Shown piece by piece: positions 8,416 through 17,234 of a DNA stretch of 64,000 nt. The position numbers and the translations under genes were made by a program. Every line of letters starts with the position of its first letter. Within the stretch, counting starts at the first letter, position 1. The notes under the pieces are model-generated. The model was not told the DNA's origin, did not search any database, and worked only from the letters and a program-made list of their open reading frames with translations. Origin of the DNA: Thermanaerothrix daxensis (GTDB lineage: Bacteria; Chloroflexota; Anaerolineae; Anaerolineales; Anaerolineaceae). The stretch spans positions 248,001 to 312,000 of the forward strand of contig NZ_LGKO01000002.1 of assembly GCF_001306145.1 (NCBI RefSeq), in the 5' to 3' direction.

Positions 8416-9792
8416 ATGAGCGAATTACCCCCGGTAATTGAAACAAGCACTTCCTCATTTGAGCAGGTTCATCCCCATAACCGAGAAGCCGAGGAGGCGG
8501 TGCTGGGGGCTGTGCTGATCAATCCGGAGGTGTATTTTGACCTGGCGCAGATCCTGCGCCCGGAGGATTTTTACATTGCGCGTAACCGTTGGGTATGGGA
8601 GGCGTTCGTTCACCTGACCGAGCACCGCATTCCGATAGATTACCTCACCGTAAGTCAGGTGTTAGAGGAAAAAGGGCATCTAACCGAGATAGGGGGGCAG
8701 GCTTACCTGCTGGCGCTGATCAACCAAACCCCGACCTCGCTTCATGCGGAAGCCTACGCCCGCCTGGTGCAGGAAAGCGCCATCCGCCGGCGGATGCTGG
8801 CGGCGGCCAATGAACTGGCGCGCCTGGCTTATGATCCCCGTCGTTCAGTAGATGTCATCATTGACGAGGCCGAGAAAACGGTCTTCAGTTTGAGTGAGCG
8901 CCGTCTGCAACGTGATATTCAACACATTCAGACGGTACTCAGCAGTTACTACGACCGCATTGATCAGCTTTCCCAACGCAGTGATGAAATTTACGGCGTG
9001 CCCACCGGCCTGATTGACCTGGATCGTCTGCTGGGTGGGATGCAGCGCTCCGATTTGTTAATCGTGGCCGGGCGCCCTGGCTCTGGTAAAACTGGTTTTC
9101 TGCTTTCGGTGGCAAAAAATGCTGCTCAGCGTCATCGCAAGCACGTGGCCATCTTTTCGCTGGAAATGTCGGCTGAGCAATTGGTGCAGCGCTTGATCGC
9201 CCAGGAAACAGGTATTGACACACAGCGACTACGCACAGGCAAACTGACCGATGAGGAATGGCCCCTCTTCACCCACGCCATTGAGGTGCTTAGCGATACC
9301 CAGATCTGGTTAGATGATACCCCGGCCATTACCCCACTTCAACTGCGCACAAAATGCCGTCGTCTGCACCTGGAATACCCCCTCGACCTGATCATCGTGG
9401 ACTATTTGCAGTTGATGGCGGGGGATACCCGGGCGGAAAACCGGGTTCAGGAGGTTTCTTACATTTCGCGTAATCTCAAAATTCTGGCCCGCGAGTTGAA
9501 TGTGCCGGTCCTGGCGGCAGCGCAACTTTCGCGTGCGGTTGAACAGCGCGCCGATAAGCGGCCCATGCTCTCCGATTTGCGGGAGTCGGGCAGCCTGGAG
9601 CAGGATGCCGATGTGGTGATGTTCATCCATCGTCCCGAAGGTCTGGAGAAGGATAGCCCCCGCCGTAACCTGGCTGAGATCATCGTGGCTAAGCATCGTA
9701 ACGGCCCCACCCATGGGGGGATTGAGGTGGTCTTCCTCAACAATCTGGCTCGTTTTGACAATGCGGCAACTGTGCGCACGTCGGGTTACTAA
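8416..9792 (+). CDS. dnaB: Replicative DNA helicase DnaB
   Basis: This 458-residue protein has the N-terminal DnaB domain (about 15-120, beginning PHNREAEEAVLGAVL). A linker and the RecA-like helicase domain follow, with Walker A GRPGSGKT, Walker B LDLIIVDYLQLM and the DnaB motif SDLRESGSLEQDADVVMFIHR. It unwinds DNA at the replication fork as a hexamer. Length and order fit the family with no insertion or intein. The ATG follows AGGA. The DnaD-like and double-AAA+ genes follow immediately, so the segment is a replication-restart/loader cluster. Confidence 0.96.
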   Translation: MSELPPVIETSTSSFEQVHPHNREAEEAVLGAVLINPEVYFDLAQILRPEDFYIARNRWVWEAFVHLTEHRIPIDYLTVSQVLEEKGHLTEIGGQAYLLALINQTPTSLHAEAYARLVQESAIRRRMLAAANELARLAYDPRRSVDVIIDEAEKTVFSLSERRLQRDIQHIQTVLSSYYDRIDQLSQRSDEIYGVPTGLIDLDRLLGGMQRSDLLIVAGRPGSGKTGFLLSVAKNAAQRHRKHVAIFSLEMSAEQLVQRLIAQETGIDTQRLRTGKLTDEEWPLFTHAIEVLSDTQIWLDDTPAITPLQLRTKCRRLHLEYPLDLIIVDYLQLMAGDTRAENRVQEVSYISRNLKILARELNVPVLAAAQLSRAVEQRADKRPMLSDLRESGSLEQDADVVMFIHRPEGLEKDSPRRNLAEIIVAKHRNGPTHGGIEVVFLNNLARFDNAATVRTSGY

Positions 9793-9812
9793 AGGGGGCA
9801 GGAGTGACTAAA

Positions 9813-10517
9813 ATGGCAAGTTTTGCGGGTTTTCCGGCGGGCAAGGTTGGGATGACACGCATCCCCAATCCCTTCTTTACCGATTTGCTGCCCGAAATTG
9901 ACCACCTTGGCGAACTAAAAGTGACTCTCTATGCCTTCTGGTTTCTGGAGCACCTGGAAGGGACGATCCGCTATCTTTCGTATGAGGATTTCGCAGGAGA
10001 CCGGCGATTGCTTGAGGGCCTGGGCGAAGATGACGAACGTGCCCGTGAGGCACTCCGGGAGGCTCTGGAACGAGCCGTGCAGCGGGGTACCTTTCTGCAG
10101 GTACGTTATAAGGATCGCGAACGGGAGACTACGCTGTATTTCCTGAATACACCGCGCGGGCGAGCCGCTGTTGAAGCCTTGCAACGTGGGGAGTGGCAAC
10201 CGGAGCATCTCAGCCATCCGGAAGTAGCACTGGATCTAGAGCGCCCTAATATCTTTCGCTTGTATGAACAGAACATCGGCCCTTTGACGCCGATGCTGGC
10301 CGAGGCGCTACGTGACGCTGAACGGACCTACCCAATGGCGTGGATTGAAGAAGCCATCCGGATTGCGGTTGAGAACAACGTGCGTCGCTGGCGTTATGTT
10401 GAAGCCATTCTACGAGCGCGTATGGAGCGGGAAGGTTATGGAGCCAATCGGAGAGACGCTGAAACGAATCGCCGCAAATATATCGAAGGCGAGTATGGAC
10501 AATACGTCCAGCACTGA
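9813..10517 (+). CDS. DnaD-like replication initiation protein
   Basis: The protein has about 234 residues. The N-terminal part (FFTDLLPEIDHLGELKVTLYAFW) resembles the winged-helix domain of DnaD. The C-terminal part (FRLYEQNIGPLTPMLAEAL to RRWRYVEAILRA) matches the DnaD/DnaB2 DNA-binding domain. In Firmicutes such proteins bridge origin DNA and helicase loading. A GTG at 9804 is possible, but GGAG lies eight bases before the ATG at 9813. It lies 20 bases after dnaB and overlaps the start of the AAA+ gene by 23 bases, so the three are probably co-expressed. Confidence 0.8.
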   Translation: MASFAGFPAGKVGMTRIPNPFFTDLLPEIDHLGELKVTLYAFWFLEHLEGTIRYLSYEDFAGDRRLLEGLGEDDERAREALREALERAVQRGTFLQVRYKDRERETTLYFLNTPRGRAAVEALQRGEWQPEHLSHPEVALDLERPNIFRLYEQNIGPLTPMLAEALRDAERTYPMAWIEEAIRIAVENNVRRWRYVEAILRARMEREGYGANRRDAETNRRKYIEGEYGQYVQH

Positions 10518-11874
10518 AAGCCCGGCACCGCGGCAATCCGGGTTCCCGGGCGACCCAAACTGCCCCATTTGTCACGGTGTGGGGTTTGTGCGCCAGGATT
10601 TGCCGGTTGGACATCCGGATTTCGGTAAGTTGCAATTGTGCGTGTGTCGGCAGAAAGAGGCCTTGCGTAGCGAGCGCGAAGCCCTCTATCGCTTGAGCAA
10701 TCTGGAAGCCTTCCGCAACATGCGTTTTGAGACTTTTCAGACCCAAGGGCGATATGGATTGGGGGATCGTCAAGTGCGGTCCCTGGAGCAGGCCTACAAC
10801 CTCAGCCTCCATTTTGCCCAGACCTTGCAGGGGTGGCTGCTGTTGATGGGCGGTTATGGCTGTGGCAAAACCCACCTGGCTGCGGCAGTGGCGAATTTTG
10901 CGGTTGAGCAAGGGGTGCCCGTGCTCTTCTTGACCGTGCCCGATCTCCTGGACTGGTTGCGTTTTGCCTTTGAAAGCCCAGATGAGAACTTCGAAGCGCG
11001 GTTTGACGAAATTCGCAACATTCGTTTGCTGGTTTTGGATGACCTGGGCACCCAGAACACAACCCCCTGGGCGGCAGAAAAACTCTATCAGATCATCAAT
11101 TACCGTTATACCCTGCGCCTGCCTACTGTGATCACGACCAACCTGGGTCTGGACGATCTGGATGGACGCATTCGCTCGCGCTTGCTGGATGCCGAGCTGG
11201 TCACCCGGGTGGAGATACAAGCGCCGGACTACCGCGTCCCACTAAGCGAGGAGACGCTTTCCCCGCTTTCTTCACTGGATGTGCTGGCTGATCGCACGTT
11301 TGGTAATTTCAGCCTGCGCGAAAATGAGGCCCTTTCCCCGGAGGCGCTGGAAAGTCTGCAAAAAGCCTACGAAGCCGCCATGGAATTTGCCGAAGCACCC
11401 CAGGGCTGGCTGGTGTTAATGGGGGATTATGGGTGCGGCAAAACCCATCTGGCCGCCGCTATCGGTAATTATCGCAAGGGCTTGGGAGAGGATCCTCTCT
11501 TCGTGGTCGTACCCGATTTGCTGGATCACCTGCGGGCAACCTTTGGCCCCTCCAGCACAATTTCATACGACCGGCTGTTTGAGCAGGTGCGCAATGCTCC
11601 CTTGCTGATCCTGGATGACCTGGGCACTCAGAGTGCGACGCCCTGGGCACGGGAGAAACTCTACCAGATCTTCAACCACCGTTACAATGCTCGTCTGCCC
11701 ACGGTTATCACCACTTCCAGCACCTTGGACGACCTCGATCCCCGGATTCGTAGCCGCATGCTGGATCTGCGCTTATGCCGTATTCACGCCATTCTGGCAC
11801 CGGCCTATCGAGTGGTACCGGCAGCGCCTCCCTCAAAGAGTGGGAAGGCCCAGCGACGCCCTCGCCACACTTGA
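10495..11874 (+). CDS. DnaC/DnaI-like helicase loader with two AAA+ modules
   Basis: This 459-residue protein opens with a probable zinc site (C23, C26, C49, C51), as in DnaI/DnaC-type loaders. It then carries two consecutive AAA+ modules. Module one has Walker A GGYGCGKTH (119-127), Walker B LLVLDDLG (178-185) and arginines in RIRSR. Module two has GDYGCGKTH (310-318), LLILDDLG (370-377) and RIRSR. The two are clearly homologous (LPTVITT, APxYRV in both), so this is an internal duplication with both sites intact. Usual family members have one module and about 250-310 residues. I start at ATG 10495 (GAAGG upstream). Starts at 10438 or 10312 are less likely. Confidence 0.85.
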   Translation: MDNTSSTESPAPRQSGFPGDPNCPICHGVGFVRQDLPVGHPDFGKLQLCVCRQKEALRSEREALYRLSNLEAFRNMRFETFQTQGRYGLGDRQVRSLEQAYNLSLHFAQTLQGWLLLMGGYGCGKTHLAAAVANFAVEQGVPVLFLTVPDLLDWLRFAFESPDENFEARFDEIRNIRLLVLDDLGTQNTTPWAAEKLYQIINYRYTLRLPTVITTNLGLDDLDGRIRSRLLDAELVTRVEIQAPDYRVPLSEETLSPLSSLDVLADRTFGNFSLRENEALSPEALESLQKAYEAAMEFAEAPQGWLVLMGDYGCGKTHLAAAIGNYRKGLGEDPLFVVVPDLLDHLRATFGPSSTISYDRLFEQVRNAPLLILDDLGTQSATPWAREKLYQIFNHRYNARLPTVITTSSTLDDLDPRIRSRMLDLRLCRIHAILAPAYRVVPAAPPSKSGKAQRRPRHT

Positions 11875-11901
11875 GAACCCTGTCCAAAGCGCTTAAAGAC
11901 A

Positions 11902-11924
11902 CTCGCCCCCATTACGGGGGCGAG
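11902..11924. terminator. Hairpin between convergent loader and ferredoxin genes
   Basis: A 9-bp perfect stem (CTCGCCCCC / GGGGGCGAG) with loop ATTAC lies between two convergent genes. The following AACTTTGG is only weakly T-rich, so it may stop either transcript inefficiently or with a factor. Confidence 0.6.
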
Positions 11925-11947
11925 AACTTTGGTTTCAGCTACACAAA

Positions 11948-12121
11948 TTAGCCCTGGTGAATGGCGCCGTTGGGGCACACCTCAGCGCAGTTGCCGCAAT
12001 CCTGGCATTTGGCAGGATCAATCACGTACACGCCGTCTTTCTCGAAAATTGCGCCGTGTTCGCACTCGGTTTCGCATGCCCCACAGGCAATGCAATCATC
12101 TGCGTTGATCACGTAAGCCAT
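11948..12121 (-). CDS. Small 2[4Fe-4S] ferredoxin
   Basis: This is a 57-residue protein, too short for many gene finders. Cysteines at 10, 13, 16, 20 and 39, 42, 45, 49 form two CxxCxxCxxxC motifs (CIACGACETEC, CQDCGNCAEVC, each followed by a CP- or EH-type residue). This is a low-potential clostridial-type ferredoxin that shuttles electrons in the cytoplasm, for example for pyruvate or other oxidoreductases. AAGGAGA lies upstream of the ATG. It has its own promoter (12179-12208) and is monocistronic. Confidence 0.95.
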   Translation of the reverse strand: MAYVINADDCIACGACETECEHGAIFEKDGVYVIDPAKCQDCGNCAEVCPNGAIHQG

Positions 12122-12178
12122 GGCACAGTCTCCTTCAAATTGGGATTAATCCGATTAATTTTCGCAATCACTGTGTGA

Positions 12179-12208
12179 AGGATAGCACAAAGACGAAGCC
12201 CTTGTCAA
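12179..12208 (-). promoter_or_regulatory. Promoter of ferredoxin gene
   Basis: On the minus strand TTGACA (12208-12203) and TATCCT (12184-12179) are 18 bases apart, about 58 bases upstream of the ferredoxin ATG. Confidence 0.5.
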
Positions 12209-12259
12209 TCAGGAGACATGGGCCAATTGTCATAAAAATCAACCTGAAAATGTCACCAT

Positions 12260-12976
12260 TTAGAGCAGGCGTAACCAATCTGAGAATCCCCGATAAAGCG
12301 CTGGGGCCAGGACGTGATCACTCTTCTGCATGATCCATCCCAGGAGAAGACCCTGGAGAAGGGCAACCCCGAGTGCAGGCCAGAGCACATTAGGCGCAGT
12401 GTTGAGCACCCACGGCAACCGCCAGAGGGCAAAGGCCAATCCATTGATCAACCACCCCGTCCGCGGACCCAACCACGCCGACCAGCGGGGGAGCAGGTAA
12501 CCTCGAAAGATGCTTTCTTCCCCTGAGGCCAGGAGTAGACTCAGCAGCAGGGCCTGGCCTTGCTCGGGTGGAATGCCTGCCAGCAGGCGCGAAAACTGAC
12601 CGCGCAAGAATAGCGTGATGAAAATCAACCCCAGACCCAGTTGAAGGGCGGGAAAGAGCGTGGCCCGTCCCCACCCCGCACTACGCAGAGGCTGCCCACG
12701 CGCGACCAAAGCCCCCAGGTAAAGCAACAGCGCCATGCCCATCAGGTTGATTTGCCCGGTGAGCGGTGCTGAGACCGCTACCCTGGTGGTATGCAGGTAC
12801 AGAAACGATCCGATCAGGGTCAAACCGAAAAGTGAAAGAGCGATTCCACCCTCACGGCGTGGGTAGCGAAAGACCAACGGGGCATGGCGGAATCGCGGAC
12901 TGAGGGTGAGCAGCAGCGTGACTGCTACCACCCCCATGACCTCAATGAGCAGAAGTAAAGCGTCCCGGAGGCTCAT
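12260..12976 (-). CDS. CPBP-family intramembrane metalloprotease
   Basis: This 238-residue polytopic membrane protein has about seven hydrophobic segments. The CPBP/Abi signature is visible as SGEESIFRGYLL (EExxxR) with a second conserved stretch LINGLAFALWRLPW, where a His is usual in many homologues but Leu-Trp is seen here. Members include Rce1-type proteases and bacterial proteins of unknown substrate. Its ATG overlaps the stop of the bactofilin gene in ATGA, so the two are translationally coupled. Confidence 0.8.
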   Translation of the reverse strand: MSLRDALLLLIEVMGVVAVTLLLTLSPRFRHAPLVFRYPRREGGIALSLFGLTLIGSFLYLHTTRVAVSAPLTGQINLMGMALLLYLGALVARGQPLRSAGWGRATLFPALQLGLGLIFITLFLRGQFSRLLAGIPPEQGQALLLSLLLASGEESIFRGYLLPRWSAWLGPRTGWLINGLAFALWRLPWVLNTAPNVLWPALGVALLQGLLLGWIMQKSDHVLAPALYRGFSDWLRLL

Positions 12977-13419
12977 GCCGAGGAGGGACTTCTCTCCTCA
13001 GGGGGATTTTCAGCCGCAGTTGGAGATTCGGGCGCCTCTAGTTGCAGGTCCACTTTTTCTTCCATGCGTACCTGTCCACGGAGAAAGGCCCCTTCTTCAG
13101 TGGTGAACGTTACCACGGTCACATCTCCCCAAACCCTGCCGGTGCTGCGAATCTCCAATTTTTCGGCCAGGATGTTGCCATAAAGGGTTCCGGCGACAAC
13201 CACCGTATTGGCCCGCAGGGTTTCACAGGTGACTCGACCGCTTTCGCCAATGACGACCAGGCCGCGCACGTGAATCTCACCTTCAAAAATACCTTCAATG
13301 CGCACACCGCCGCTGCCGCGCAGGCTCCCCGACCAGGTCAGGCCGGGACCGAGCACCGAGGTGACGCGTTCGGTGGGGGTGATCCCCGTTGTGGGAGGGG
13401 GAGAGGGTTTGCGAAACAT
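12973..13419 (-). CDS. Bactofilin (polymer-forming cytoskeletal protein)
   Basis: This is a 148-residue protein. The central domain (about 22-115) is a glycine/valine-rich repetitive beta-helix with the usual steps, such as GPGLTWSGSLRGSGGVRIEG, IFEGEIHVRGLVVIGESG and GTLYGNILAEKLEIRSTG. It is flanked by a short proline-rich head and an acidic, probably disordered tail. Bactofilins assemble spontaneously into filaments and scaffold cell-shape or envelope enzymes. Coupling to a CPBP membrane protease suggests a shared envelope task, which is inference. Confidence 0.9.
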   Translation of the reverse strand: MFRKPSPPPTTGITPTERVTSVLGPGLTWSGSLRGSGGVRIEGIFEGEIHVRGLVVIGESGRVTCETLRANTVVVAGTLYGNILAEKLEIRSTGRVWGDVTVVTFTTEEGAFLRGQVRMEEKVDLQLEAPESPTAAENPPEERSPSSA

Positions 13420-13474
13420 GGCTTTCGACCTCCGTCTTTACCAGCACGATGAGCCGGATAAACGCATTATACCC

Positions 13475-14485
13475 TTAAGGAACCTGGTTGGGGTCGGCAA
13501 CGTACTGCCACCAGTTATAAGCGATTCCATCCCGCTGGCCAGTGATATGGGGGAACAGGCTTAACCACCACAGATGATGAAGACGCATGTCGCCATTTCC
13601 CCATTCGCTGCAATCCACCCATTGAGGTGGGCCGGAGAGGTCGGGGAAGTTGCGCCAATTGCGGCAACGGCTGAGCACGGGGGTGGGATTGCCCCAGTCG
13701 TAGTCAGTGCGGCTGTTGGGTGCATAGTGAACGGTTCCGCATTCTGCCTGGCCAGGGTGGGCCTTTTCGTAGCGGGTGAAGCGCTCCCATAGATTGGCTT
13801 CTCCATAGGTGCGCTGGAAGACGCGCGAGAGGATGAACTCGGCACGGTGGGCAAAGGCTTCCAGCATTTCGCCAACGCCACGTTGATAATTGAACCCCAT
13901 GATCAAAAAGCGCCGGCCTGCCTCCTGAGTGTTCGGCAGGGGCGGGGCATTGCAGAAGAAGGCGTTGGGACCGGCCATGACGGACTCATAAAACCCAAAG
14001 TAGGGCCCACCAAAACACCACACTTCGTCAATCTGTCGGCCGCGCACTTTATCCAGAATGCGGAATGTGGTGAGCAGGCGGGTATAGTCCACCGTATCTG
14101 GTTGGTGACCCTGACCACGCTGGAGAGCCTCCAGGTAGGCTTCGGGGGTGTAGATAAACCCATCTATCTTGGCAGGCAAACCATCCACCACAATTCGTTC
14201 AGCGATTTGATAAGTGAGATAACCGTAACTGACAGATTGAATGTCGCTGATAAAGGCGCTGGCCAGGTTTTCGGGTGGGTTCCAATTGAGTAACTCGGTA
14301 AGGCGCTGTCCGCCCTGGGCTGGAAACTGGGGGTTGAAGGTGATCATTAGGACACGCCGGCGCACTGGCGCTGGAATGCCTCCCACAGGTTCAGGGGGCG
14401 TCGGAGGCAGCGGGGGAGTCGGTGGCGGTGCCGAGGGGCGGAAAAGGGTACGCAGGAGTTCGAGAAGGGCTCTGAAGAAATCCAT
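13475..14485 (-). CDS. Conserved-looking protein of unknown function next to dnaG
   Basis: I do not recognise this 336-residue protein. A short N-terminal amphipathic helix is followed by a proline-rich linker (about 18-38). A globular domain then begins with VLMITFNPQFP and includes long stretches rich in Trp, Tyr, Asn and Gly, such as IDEVWCFGGPYFGFYES and SEWGNGDMRLHHLWWLSLFP. Histidines, aspartates and four or more cysteines sit in the C-terminal half, so an enzyme or a carbohydrate- or wall-binding role is possible. No signal peptide is evident. It begins five bases after the dnaG stop and is probably cotranscribed with it. Confidence 0.7.
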   Translation of the reverse strand: MDFFRALLELLRTLFRPSAPPPTPPLPPTPPEPVGGIPAPVRRRVLMITFNPQFPAQGGQRLTELLNWNPPENLASAFISDIQSVSYGYLTYQIAERIVVDGLPAKIDGFIYTPEAYLEALQRGQGHQPDTVDYTRLLTTFRILDKVRGRQIDEVWCFGGPYFGFYESVMAGPNAFFCNAPPLPNTQEAGRRFLIMGFNYQRGVGEMLEAFAHRAEFILSRVFQRTYGEANLWERFTRYEKAHPGQAECGTVHYAPNSRTDYDWGNPTPVLSRCRNWRNFPDLSGPPQWVDCSEWGNGDMRLHHLWWLSLFPHITGQRDGIAYNWWQYVADPNQVP

Positions 14486-14490
14486 GGCGA

Positions 14491-16395
14491 TTAATCCGGT
14501 TGCAAGGGTTGGGCCAGGGCCTTTTCCAGCCGAGCGCGCAGTTGGATGTACTGGGGGATGAGAGCCGCAATCTCATCGGCTGGACCGCTGGCTTCGTTTT
14601 GGGTCTGCTCGTGTAAAAAGCGGTATTGTTGAAGTGTGGCGTTGACGCGGGCCAGGCGAATTTTTATCAAGGTCCGTGCAATATCTTCCAATTGTTGTTC
14701 GGGAGTGGGTTCCCCGTGAGGGAGAGGGGCAAGAAGCGCTTGAAGCAGGTCTTGGAGGGCTTCATCGGCATGGTGTTGAAGGTACTGTAAGGGCTCCATA
14801 TCGTCCTGCTCCAGCGCCTGAAGCAGCCATTGTATCAGCGCCTGGTGTGAACCCTGTTCAAAATCTTGGGGCGTCAGGCGGGTAAGGTTGGCTTGCTGCA
14901 AGATGCGGTTGAGCAGATAGAGATTTTCGGGGTGACGCAGGAGCAGGCGCAGGCAGTGCGTTTCCATTTCGTGTAGGGGGGGCTGGTTGCTCAGCAACGT
15001 GGGGGTTGCTTGTGCCGGGGGCGTTGCCGGCCTACGGCCCGGCCGCGGACGCGGCCGGGCGGGAGTGGTCTGGAGCAGTGCCCGTTCATCCACACGCAGC
15101 AGGCGCGCCAGACGCTGGCGGTAATCTTCACGCTCGACGGCATCAGGCACTTCTTCAATCAGGGGCAGTACCTGGGCCGCAATTTCCCGCTTAACCTTGG
15201 GGTCGTTCAGGTCTCGCTCGGCGGCGAGTGTTTCCATGACGTGGACTACAATCGGTTTAGCCGCCGCAATCAGGTTGGCCCAGCGTTGAGGATCGGCCAA
15301 TACCACTTCGTCCGGATCCTGGCCCGGAGGGAGAGTGGTCACACGCAGATCGGCTTGCAAGCGAGCCTCGAAATGCAGCAGGCCGCGGGCATCAAAAACG
15401 AGTTCCTCAGTGTGGTCCATGGCCTGGCGGGCAACCTCCAGGCCGCGCAGGGTGGCCTTTTGTCCAGCAGCATCTGCATCGAGCGCCAGCACGATGTGAC
15501 GGGTGAAGCGCTTGAGCAGGCGCAATTGTTCTTCGGTAAGAGCGGTGCCCATTGGCGAGACCACATTAGTGAACCCGGCCTGGTGCAAGGCAATGACATC
15601 CAGGTAACCTTCCACGATAACCACCTGGTCCTGGGCACGGATGGCCTTGCGTGCCTGATCCAGGGCATACAAGAGTTTCCCTTTGTCAAAGAGGGGGGTC
15701 TGTGGGGTGTTGATGAATTTGGGGAGGTCTTCTGGGTTGAGCACTCGCGCGCCAAAGCCGGCCATGCGCCCCTGGGGATCGCGAATGGGAAAGGTGATGC
15801 GATGGCGGAAGCGATCGTAAAACCCCTGCCCGTCCTCGCGCTGAACGACCAGGCCGGCTTGCAATAAGTCGTCGGGGCTATAGCCCTTGTCCAGGAAGTA
15901 ATTTAAGAGCGCATCCCAGCGGTTGGGAGCATAGCCTAGCCCAAACTGCAAGATGGCCTCATCGCGTAATCCCCGCTTATGCAGGTAATCCAGGGCCTGG
16001 CGGCCTTCTGGGGTTTGGGTGAGATAATGCTGATAAAAAGTGACGGCGTTTTCAAGCAGATCGCGCAGTCGTTCCAGTGCCTGCTCTTTCTCAGGCGGGG
16101 TGGTTTCGATCGCGCGCAGGGTGACGCCAGCGCGTTCGGCCAGGTAACGCAGGGCCTCGTTGAAATCCCAGTTTTCTTTCTTCATCACGAAACGGAAGAT
16201 GTCACCCCCCTCGTTGCACTGCCCAAAGCAGCGCCAGGTGCCCGTTTCGGGAAAGACGACAAAGGAAGGTGTGCGGGTGTTGGGGTGGAATGGGCAAAAA
16301 CCGATGTAGTTTTTACCCGTGCGGCGCAGTTTGACCGTCTCGCCGACCAGATCAACGATATCAAGGCGTGCTTTAATTTCATCAATGACTGACAT
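14491..16395 (-). CDS. dnaG: DNA primase DnaG
   Basis: This 634-residue primase has the N-terminal zinc-binding domain (C34, H37, C56, C60). The TOPRIM catalytic core follows, with VVIVEGYLDVIALHQAG and ALDADAAGQKA, then a long linker and a helicase-binding C-terminal domain. It makes RNA primers for DnaB-led replication. The zinc motif spacing is Cys-Phe-Gly-Gln-Cys, one residue longer than the usual Cys-x2-Cys. The linker around 440-465 is Arg/Pro/Ala-rich. The unknown gene at 13475-14485 follows with a five-base gap. Confidence 0.95.
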   Translation of the reverse strand: MSVIDEIKARLDIVDLVGETVKLRRTGKNYIGFCPFHPNTRTPSFVVFPETGTWRCFGQCNEGGDIFRFVMKKENWDFNEALRYLAERAGVTLRAIETTPPEKEQALERLRDLLENAVTFYQHYLTQTPEGRQALDYLHKRGLRDEAILQFGLGYAPNRWDALLNYFLDKGYSPDDLLQAGLVVQREDGQGFYDRFRHRITFPIRDPQGRMAGFGARVLNPEDLPKFINTPQTPLFDKGKLLYALDQARKAIRAQDQVVIVEGYLDVIALHQAGFTNVVSPMGTALTEEQLRLLKRFTRHIVLALDADAAGQKATLRGLEVARQAMDHTEELVFDARGLLHFEARLQADLRVTTLPPGQDPDEVVLADPQRWANLIAAAKPIVVHVMETLAAERDLNDPKVKREIAAQVLPLIEEVPDAVEREDYRQRLARLLRVDERALLQTTPARPRPRPGRRPATPPAQATPTLLSNQPPLHEMETHCLRLLLRHPENLYLLNRILQQANLTRLTPQDFEQGSHQALIQWLLQALEQDDMEPLQYLQHHADEALQDLLQALLAPLPHGEPTPEQQLEDIARTLIKIRLARVNATLQQYRFLHEQTQNEASGPADEIAALIPQYIQLRARLEKALAQPLQPD

Positions 16396-16497
16396 ACGTC
16401 TTTACCCCCGCGAGTGAGCCCTGGGGTGAAAGAGGGATTTTTCTCTGTGCCTCAAATATAACATACCGATTTGGCTTTTGTGATATAAAAAAGTAGC

Positions 16498-17193
16498 ATG
16501 GATTACGCGAATCTGCCCGACTTGAACTGGGAATTTGATCCCACAGCCATCATTCTTTACGGTGGGGGAGGGCACGGCAAGGTGCTGATTGAATTGATCC
16601 GAGCCTTGGGGTCTTATCACCTGGCAGGTGTGGTGGATGACGGCCTGGCGGTGGGTGGGGAGGTGTTGGGTTTGCCGGTGCTGGGGGGCGCAGAGATCCT
16701 GCCTGAACTTTATCGTCGGGGGGTGCGGCTGGCGGTCAATGGCGTGGGAGGTATCGGTCGGCCAGAAACGCGCTGGCGGGTCTTTGAGGTTCTGGCTCGG
16801 GCGGGTTTTCTATGCCCGGCGCTGGTTCACCCTGCGGCTTATGTGGAGCGCAGCGCGCATCTGGAGGGCGGTGTGCAGGTCCTTCCCCAGGCGTACATCA
16901 GCAGTGCGGTTAAGGTGGGGTTTGGTACGGTCATCAATGCGGGCGTGGTTGTCTCGCATGATTGTGTGCTGGGGCGCTGTGTCAACCTTTCGCCTGGGGC
17001 GCTACTGGCCGGAGGTGTGCGGGTGGAGGATTTTGCTCAAATCGGCATGGGGGCTACCATCAACATTGGCATTACCATAGGACGCGGAGCGCGGGTTGGC
17101 AATGGGGCTACCGTCAAAGCCGATGTACCACCCGGTGGTGTGGTGCGTGCGGGGACCATCTGGCCGCCCCCCGCGCTCTCGCAGGGAGGGTAA
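16498..17193 (+). CDS. NeuD/PglD-family sugar O- or N-acyltransferase
   Basis: This 231-residue protein starts with a Rossmann-like piece (IILYGGGGHGKVLIELIRALG), the PglD-N domain. It is followed by a left-handed beta-helix of hexapeptide repeats (about 105-215), with conserved VNLSPGALLAGGVRVEDFAQIGMG. Such enzymes transfer acetyl groups to nucleotide-sugar amines or sialic acids for surface glycans. The acceptor is unknown here. No glycan cluster is adjacent, though a DegT aminotransferase and an epimerase lie elsewhere in the window. The ribosome site is weak and the ATG may be close to the transcript start. Confidence 0.85.
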   Translation: MDYANLPDLNWEFDPTAIILYGGGGHGKVLIELIRALGSYHLAGVVDDGLAVGGEVLGLPVLGGAEILPELYRRGVRLAVNGVGGIGRPETRWRVFEVLARAGFLCPALVHPAAYVERSAHLEGGVQVLPQAYISSAVKVGFGTVINAGVVVSHDCVLGRCVNLSPGALLAGGVRVEDFAQIGMGATINIGITIGRGARVGNGATVKADVPPGGVVRAGTIWPPPALSQGG

Positions 17194-17234
17194 GGGCCAA
17201 CCCTCCCTGCGCGTATTGCGGTGAGGAACAAAAC

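Noticed and set aside
10246-11220. 324-codon minus-strand frame across the loader gene
   Set aside because: Antisense shadow; composition has no domain and the plus-strand AAA+ motifs are unambiguous.
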